A stretch of DNA of 11,739 bases, taken from assembly GCA_046313675.1 (NCBI GenBank), contig JBKBXU010000133.1, positions 1 through 11,739 of the forward strand. Direction: 5' to 3'. The DNA is from JBKBXU01 sp046313675 (GTDB lineage: Bacteria > Bacteroidota > Bacteroidia > Cytophagales > Cytophagaceae). Below the pieces are notes generated by a model. The model made no database searches. It was not told the origin of the DNA and saw nothing but the letters and a program-made list of their open reading frames with translations. Below, in pieces: positions 7,342 through 11,739 of the stretch (positions within the stretch are counted from its first letter, which is position 1; each line of letters opens with the position of its first letter). A program made the translations under genes and the position numbers.

Positions 7342-8397
7342 ATGTTAAATCTTAGTTTCAGATATAGTCCACTTTTTAGCCTTAGCCTTCGGCACAGCTT
7401 TTTTTCAGACAGCATCTACCATGGTGTCAAAATTAAGATGACTCCGGAAGGACAGGCTATTCTGCGTAAACTTGGCCTGACACTGAAACTTGAAGACGGT
7501 GGAATAAGTGCATTTATAGATTCCGAAAGAACCGAGCAGTTATTCTATTTCCTCAATAACTATGATGAGAAGATAATGTTTAACTTTAAGGTATATTCTG
7601 CAAATAATTATTTTATAAATTATACAGAGTTGCCTACGGAAAGCACAAACAAGATCCTTTTTTTCAGCAATCACTCAAATAAGGGAAATACTCAGGAAGA
7701 AACACTTCTTCATAAAGAACCCTTTGCTGGTTCGGAATACATGTATCCTCTTTTCAACCCTGTTTTCGAATACCAGGCTGAATCAGCAAACAGCCAGGTA
7801 AGCATTGTTTCGGAAAATGGCGAGTGGGTTTATACGGACTCAGGAAAAGAGCGTCATTTTATAGACCTTCAACATAGCCTTCCGGGAAAGTATACTCTTA
7901 TGGAAGACGGCAAAGAAAAGAAGACCTTTGTCCATACAGGAGATGATGAAGCTCTAAAACCAATAGCACTGGTCAGCCTTTCTCTCTCAGAGCTAAAAGA
8001 AAGCATAATAAAAAGTATTGAGCAGGAAAACACCATTCCAACCTTCAGGTACAAAATATTCTTCAGGGAGCGACAAACCTTCTGGAAATATTTTGTAGTG
8101 CCGAAGTACAGTAATTCGTTGAAGTCCTCCTCCATTGATACAGGAAGCGAGGAAGTAACTTTTTCCAACCCGGAGGAAGTGACAATGGCAAATGGGGAAA
8201 AAGCATATGTATTTACTTCCGAAACAAGGATTCCGATACAGGAGGTATCATCTTATAAATTTCAATTAAAGAATAATTCAGGCCTGGCAGCCAAAACTAT
8301 TCTCAACCGATTACCGGCGGCTTCATTTGAGGTCATAAAGCCGGAATCACGTAATATAGATTCAAAAATTTTTTCTGAAATAATCGTTTACATTTAA
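7342..8397 (+). CDS. Unrecognised eCIS-associated protein between cap and sheath genes
   Basis: This is 351 residues, with the ATG 9 bases after the cap gene and the stop 21 bases before the sheath gene, so it is certainly part of the operon. No signal peptide or membrane segment is convincing. The N-terminal 115 residues (LSFRYSPLF, then IKMTPEGQAILRKLGLTLKL at 31-50 and NFKVYSANNYFINYTELP at 81-98) and the C-terminal 100 residues look like beta-sandwich segments. In the middle (about 140-235) are strand-turn stretches and a short helix (213-228). There are no cysteines and no enzymatic motif. I do not recognise the family. Position between cap and sheath suggests a structural component, such as an adaptor between cap and sheath/tube, or an assembly factor. 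This is inference from context only. Confidence 0.8.
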   Translation: MLNLSFRYSPLFSLSLRHSFFSDSIYHGVKIKMTPEGQAILRKLGLTLKLEDGGISAFIDSERTEQLFYFLNNYDEKIMFNFKVYSANNYFINYTELPTESTNKILFFSNHSNKGNTQEETLLHKEPFAGSEYMYPLFNPVFEYQAESANSQVSIVSENGEWVYTDSGKERHFIDLQHSLPGKYTLMEDGKEKKTFVHTGDDEALKPIALVSLSLSELKESIIKSIEQENTIPTFRYKIFFRERQTFWKYFVVPKYSNSLKSSSIDTGSEEVTFSNPEEVTMANGEKAYVFTSETRIPIQEVSSYKFQLKNNSGLAAKTILNRLPAASFEVIKPESRNIDSKIFSEIIVYI

Positions 8398-8418
8398 TTT
8401 TTTTTAACAACTAAACCT

Positions 8419-10050
8419 ATGGCACAAAATCTAGCGACTCCCGGTGTTTACATTGAAGAAAAGAGCGCTTTTGGCAACTCTGTGGCAGGTATTCCTACAG
8501 CCGTACCGGCTTTTATAGGATACACAGAGAAAACCGTTAAAGGTGGGCAATCTTTAATCAACAAACCGGTAAGAATCACTTCCCTGGCCGAGTTCCACAG
8601 TACGTTTGGAACAGGCTTCCAATCTTCATTCCGTATCCAACAAGGTACTAATACTACCGGAGGATATGATTTTGAAGTGGATGGTAAACCTTACACTGTT
8701 GTTCCTGATAACAGCTCAAGATTTATTTTCTATGACAGCATCCGTTTATTCTTTGCGAACGGCGGAAGCACATGTTACATCACTACGGTAGGTGCATATA
8801 CTACTGCTGAAGGTGGCGAGAACAAAGCTGCAAAAGATGACAAATCTGCAAAAGACGAAAAAGGAGCAAAAGACAATAAAGTTGCAGTTCCTGAAAGAAC
8901 AGCAGGTTCTCCTGAAGGAGCCGGTGGAAAGGTAAATCAGATTACCAAAAAAGCTCTTGAAGCTGGTTTAAATGCGCTGATCATGGAAGACGAGCCAACC
9001 ATCGTTGTAATTCCTGAAGCAGTAATGTTAGCTGAAGCTGATTGCTTTGCACTTCAGCAGGCAATGTTGATGCATTGTGGTTTCAAAATGAGAAGCCGCG
9101 TAGCATTACTTGATGTTTACAATGGCAGCTCTGCAAGAACCTATGATAATACAGATATTATCACTCGTTTCAGAGAAGGTGTAGGATCGAACTTCCTTGC
9201 TTACGGTGCAGCATATTACCCATATGTATATACTTCCATTGTTCAGGGAGATGAACTAAACTTCAACAGTATTTCTAATCTTGATCTGTTAGAAGAACTT
9301 CTTAACAAAGAGGCTGAACTAACTTCCGACACTCCTAAAAAAGCAGATGAAATTAAAAATGAAGTTAAAAAACTAAGACAAAGCGGTGTTAATGTAGAAA
9401 GCCTTACTCAAACCTTACAGGTAGTAAGCCCAACATTTAAAAAAGCTTTGACTCAAATCAATCGTCAGTTAAACATCCTTCCTCCAAGTGGTGGTATCGC
9501 AGGTATTATATCTATGGTAGATGCTACAAGAGGTGTATGGAAAGCGCCGGCTAACGTATCGTATGCTACGGTAGTTTCTCCGGTTGTAAAACTAACGCAC
9601 GAAGATCAGGAAGACCTTAACGTAACAGTTACAGGAAAATCTGTAAATGCAATCCGTTCTTTCGTAGGTGAAGGAACCAAGGTTTGGGGTGCAAGAACGC
9701 TTGATGGAAACAGCAAAGACTGGAGATACATCAACGTAAGAAGAACCCTTATTTACATTGAGCAATCGGTGAAATATGCAGCGAAGCCATATGTTTACGA
9801 GCCTAATACAGCAGCTACCTGGGTATTAATGAAAAGTATGATCAATGCTTTCCTTAATGACCTTTGGAGAGCCGGTGGATTGGTTGGATTGACTCCTGCC
9901 GATGCGTTTGAAGTTCAGGTTGGACTTGGCTCCACAATGACTCCAAATGATATTCTTGATGGTATCATGAGAATAAGCGTTAAAGTTGCTATTTCCAGAC
10001 CTGCTGAATTCATTGTAATTACATTTGAACAAAAAATGCAGCAGTCTTAA
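8419..10050 (+). CDS. Contractile tail sheath protein (Afp2/Pvc2-like)
   Basis: This is a 543-residue member of the phage tail sheath family. The N terminus LATPGVYIEEKSAFGNSVAG followed by VPAFIGYTEK is the classic arm and first strand. The C-terminal core includes WRYINVRRTLIYIEQSVKYA (435-454), the helix WVLMKSMINAFLNDLWRAGG (468-487) and VKVAISRPAEFIVITFEQ (521-538), the strands that interlock neighbouring subunits. The middle forms the outward domain. It holds a charged linker with three tandem hexapeptides (137-154) and a probable helical insertion (about 289-322, rich in Leu, Glu and Lys). Afp has three sheath paralogues; only one is seen here, as in MAC-type and other Bacteroidota systems. 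Contraction of this sheath drives the inner tube into the target. The inner tube gene follows after 59 AT-rich bases, a spacing that may allow separate expression. Confidence 0.96.
   Translation: MAQNLATPGVYIEEKSAFGNSVAGIPTAVPAFIGYTEKTVKGGQSLINKPVRITSLAEFHSTFGTGFQSSFRIQQGTNTTGGYDFEVDGKPYTVVPDNSSRFIFYDSIRLFFANGGSTCYITTVGAYTTAEGGENKAAKDDKSAKDEKGAKDNKVAVPERTAGSPEGAGGKVNQITKKALEAGLNALIMEDEPTIVVIPEAVMLAEADCFALQQAMLMHCGFKMRSRVALLDVYNGSSARTYDNTDIITRFREGVGSNFLAYGAAYYPYVYTSIVQGDELNFNSISNLDLLEELLNKEAELTSDTPKKADEIKNEVKKLRQSGVNVESLTQTLQVVSPTFKKALTQINRQLNILPPSGGIAGIISMVDATRGVWKAPANVSYATVVSPVVKLTHEDQEDLNVTVTGKSVNAIRSFVGEGTKVWGARTLDGNSKDWRYINVRRTLIYIEQSVKYAAKPYVYEPNTAATWVLMKSMINAFLNDLWRAGGLVGLTPADAFEVQVGLGSTMTPNDILDGIMRISVKVAISRPAEFIVITFEQKMQQS
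8827..8880 (+). repeat. Three 18-base tandem repeats inside the sheath gene
   Basis: Three consecutive 18-base units encode AAKDDK, SAKDEK and GAKDNK (residues 137-142, 143-148 and 149-154). The shared core is GCAAAAGA. They lie in the predicted surface-exposed domain of the sheath and are flanked by Gly-rich stretches, so a flexible charged loop is expected on the outside of the particle. Confidence 0.85.
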
Positions 10051-10109
10051 TTTTTAACCTGAATTTTTATAAAATCAATTTTTAAAAAAACCTTTTAATA
10101 AATACAATT

Positions 10110-10547
10110 ATGGCAGAAGAATTATGGCCAATACCCAGGTTCCATTTCGAAGTTGAGTGGGACGGTAATGATATCGGGTTCCAGGAGGTTACAGGATTAA
10201 CCATGGAAACTCAGTTCATTGAATACAGAGCGGGCAACGACCCAATGTATGTTACTTCTAAACTTCCAGGACTTAAAAAGCACGGAACACTTACCTTGAA
10301 AAAAGGTATCTTCAGAGGTGACGATTCTTTCTGGGAGTGGTTTACTGATGTACAGACAAACTCTGACAGAAGAGAAACTATTACCATCAAACTTCTTGAT
10401 GAGGAGCAAAATCCGGTAGTAGTATGGACTGTAAACAGGGCATTCCCTGTAAAAATTTCTGGTCCGGATCTTAAAGCCGATGCGAACGAAGTAGCTATAG
10501 AATCTATTGAGATCGCTCACGAAGGATTTGAAGTTTCTTACGAATAA
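10110..10547 (+). CDS. Inner tube protein (phage T4 gp19 family, Afp1/Pvc1-like)
   Basis: This is 145 residues, the usual length for an eCIS/Hcp-like tube subunit. The sequence follows the gp19 pattern: PIPRFHFEVEWDGNDIGFQE (8-27) then VTGL, the central SKLPGLKKHGTLTLKKGIF (50-68) with FWEWF, and the closing strands TIKLLDEEQNPVVVWTVNRAFPVKISGP with NEVAIESIEIAHEGFEV. Subunits form hexameric rings that stack into the tube, which carries cargo and is pushed out on contraction. The gene lies between the sheath gene and the second tube gene, which starts 14 bases after its stop. The start ATG sits in an A/T-rich leader with no Shine-Dalgarno sequence, as is usual in Bacteroidota. Confidence 0.96.
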   Translation: MAEELWPIPRFHFEVEWDGNDIGFQEVTGLTMETQFIEYRAGNDPMYVTSKLPGLKKHGTLTLKKGIFRGDDSFWEWFTDVQTNSDRRETITIKLLDEEQNPVVVWTVNRAFPVKISGPDLKADANEVAIESIEIAHEGFEVSYE

Positions 10548-10560
10548 GGAATAGGTTCTG

Positions 10561-11286
10561 ATGGATAAGGATAAAGCCAAAAAGGAAGGTACAAGGGCAG
10601 CCAAGAAAGTAGCGAAAAAAGTTAAGAAAGAAACTGCTTCCAAGGCTCCTAAACCGCCTAAGCCACCCAAAGCACTTAAAGCGCCCATTAAAAAGGCGAC
10701 TAAAGTGGTTAAAAGCAAGGCAAAGGCAACCGCTGACAAAAAGTTAAACAAAAAACAGACGGTCGAAAAGGATCCAAAAGATCCTATGTATTATCCTCCA
10801 TTGGGCTTTTTCTTTGAAGTTAAGATTCTGGACAAACCGAAGGAAAATGCTACTGCCAAGGAAATTAAAGAAGATGAAGCATCTGCCAAGACAGATGCAA
10901 GTTTTCAGGACGTAGCAGGCATTTCGGTTGAAATTCCTACAGAAGAGTTAAAAGAAGGCGGGGAGAATCGGTATGCGTACCGTCTCCCCCTTCCTTCTAA
11001 ATATCCTAACCTTGTTTTAAAAAGAGGTCTGGTAAGCAAAAATTCTAAACTTGGAAACTGGTGTAGAACCACTCTGGATTCGGGGCTTACCGCAGAAATA
11101 AGTACCAAAAATCTACTTATCCGCTTGCTGGATGAAGAAAAACAAACCATCATGGCATGGTCAATAGTAGATGCCTACCCCGTCAAATGGTCGGTGTCTA
11201 ATTTTAATTCCATGAAAAATGAAATTGTGGTTGAAACCATTGAACTGGTTTACAAAAGATTTGAATTAACTGAAGATGGCAATTGA
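10561..11286 (+). CDS. Second tube protein (Afp5-like) with a histone-H1-like N-terminal tail
   Basis: This is 241 residues. From about residue 76 (MYYPPLGFFFEVKIL) it is a gp19-type tube protein: FQDVAGISVEIPTEEL (115-130), YPNLVLKRGLV (148-158), LLIRLLDEEKQTIMAW (185-200) and AYPVKWSVSNFNS (205-217), ending in strands like those of the main tube protein. In Afp, the equivalent subunit forms a tube layer close to the baseplate. Residues 1-75 are an added tail rich in Lys, Ala and Pro (KKVAKKVKKE, then PKPPKPPKALKAP), like bacterial histone-H1/Hc1-type sequences. A second charged insertion occupies about 92-116. Translation could start at the internal ATG for Met76 (position 10786), giving a core of normal size. 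The start at 10561 is preferred because it sits 14 bases after the previous stop with GGAATAGG upstream. The gene overlaps the next start by 11 bases. Confidence 0.9.
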   Translation: MDKDKAKKEGTRAAKKVAKKVKKETASKAPKPPKPPKALKAPIKKATKVVKSKAKATADKKLNKKQTVEKDPKDPMYYPPLGFFFEVKILDKPKENATAKEIKEDEASAKTDASFQDVAGISVEIPTEELKEGGENRYAYRLPLPSKYPNLVLKRGLVSKNSKLGNWCRTTLDSGLTAEISTKNLLIRLLDEEKQTIMAWSIVDAYPVKWSVSNFNSMKNEIVVETIELVYKRFELTEDGN

Positions 11287-11440
11287 AATTAAAGAACTGC
11301 TTGTGAAAATAACGGTCAATGAACCAAGTCGAAGAGAAGTGCAGGAGCAGTCTTTATCCATTATGCCTGATCAAAAAAAAATTATTGAGGAGTGTGTAAA
11401 TAAAGTCCTGGAGATTTTAGAAACCAAATCAGAAAGATAG
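11276..11440 (+). CDS. Small eCIS protein of the DUF5908 family (Afp6-like)
   Basis: This is a 54-residue protein. It begins MAIEIKELLVKITVNEP, which is the typical opening of the small protein found between the second tube gene and the LysM/hub gene in eCIS clusters. The rest is a charged helix (QKKIIEECVNKVLEILETK). The start overlaps the end of the second tube gene by 11 bases in another frame, and the next gene starts one base after its stop, so the three are translationally coupled. The role in the particle is not firmly established. A small adaptor or chaperone of the baseplate-proximal tube is the usual suggestion. Confidence 0.85.
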   Translation: MAIEIKELLVKITVNEPSRREVQEQSLSIMPDQKKIIEECVNKVLEILETKSER

Positions 11441-11441
11441 T

Positions 11442-11739
11442 ATGCCCGAGAATGCTGCAGAACTCCAAAAATTAACCATCCAGACCTACAGTGAACCCGA
11501 TCACGGTGGGTCAACGGAAACATATACCGTCATGTTCAACCCTTCCAGTTTGAAACATGATTATTCTATAAAATATAATACAGAACAAGCTACCAACGAG
11601 ATCGCTTCTGATAATTCATTTAAAAACACCGATCCTGAAACGGTAAGTTTCGAGCTTATCTACGACGGAACAGGGGCAACCGGAGAAAAAATAGAAGTAT
11701 GGAGCGAAATAAGGAATTTAAAGAAAGCAGTCTACGATT
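11442..11739 (+). CDS. eCIS baseplate hub/tube-initiator protein (Afp7-like), cut by window edge
   Basis: Ninety-nine codons are present before the window ends. The N terminus reads LQKLTIQTYSEPDHGGSTETYTVMFNPSSLKHDYSIKY (residues 8-45). The MFNPSSLKHDYSIKY stretch and the following VSFELIYDGTG (71-81) are typical of the contractile-injection-system tube/hub proteins that usually end in a LysM domain. The C-terminal LysM part lies outside the window and was not seen. In Afp the protein sits between tube and spike and joins the baseplate. The start is one base after the stop of the DUF5908 gene. Confidence 0.88.
   Translation, partial: MPENAAELQKLTIQTYSEPDHGGSTETYTVMFNPSSLKHDYSIKYNTEQATNEIASDNSFKNTDPETVSFELIYDGTGATGEKIEVWSEIRNLKKAVYD

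Noticed and set aside
10197..10751. 184-codon minus-strand open frame with a hydrophobic N terminus
   Set aside because: It is antisense to two well-supported tube genes; the hydrophobic stretch is the complement of the Lys/Ala/Pro-rich tail.
6787..11739. Reading the cluster as a prophage tail or T6SS
   Set aside because: The DUF4255 cap, DUF5908 protein, two gp19-type tube genes and the Afp7-like hub are an eCIS combination, and no capsid, terminase or T6SS membrane-complex gene is present in the window.

Overview
The window looks like part of a Bacteroidota chromosome, probably from the Cytophagales/Chitinophagales side. The signs are the AT-rich spacers, start codons that mostly lack a Shine-Dalgarno sequence, a Bacteroidota-style DUF4157 protein, a beta-propeller lipoprotein, and the gene content of the injection-system cluster. 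No rRNA, tRNA, CRISPR array or transposase was seen. The species assignment is inference.

Layout. Positions 1-522 carry no convincing gene. They hold a GC-richer islet full of short inverted repeats and a CTCYGTG micro-repeat, which resembles a dispersed intergenic repeat. On the minus strand follow three genes, read from right to left: a small secreted basic protein (4163-4753), a 794-residue DUF4157 protein with an N-terminal LQMK repeat array (1672-4056), and a beta-propeller lipoprotein (523-1668) that starts 3 bases after the DUF4157 stop codon. On the plus strand, divergent from these, are a membrane-anchored GH18-like protein (4922-6709) and then the head of an extracellular contractile injection system (eCIS, related to Afp/PVC/MAC) from about 6787 to the right edge.

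The eCIS genes are, in order: an Afp16-like cap/terminator protein (DUF4255), an unrecognised 351-residue protein, a single contractile sheath, a gp19-type inner tube protein, a second tube protein with a histone-H1-like N-terminal tail, a 54-residue DUF5908 protein, and the start of an Afp7-like baseplate hub/tube protein cut by the window edge. They would build a spring-loaded needle: sheath around tube, capped at one end and joined to a baseplate at the other. The spike, PAAR tip, gp25-like, baseplate, tail-fibre and AAA+ ATPase genes would be expected further right.

The DUF4157 protein on the opposite strand is a plausible cargo of this machine, since DUF4157 is a recurrent marker of eCIS cargo and polymorphic toxins. 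The tightly coupled lipoprotein could protect the producer or act with it. The points least explained by known systems are the H1-like tail on the second tube protein, the unknown 351-residue protein, and the effector-lipoprotein pair.
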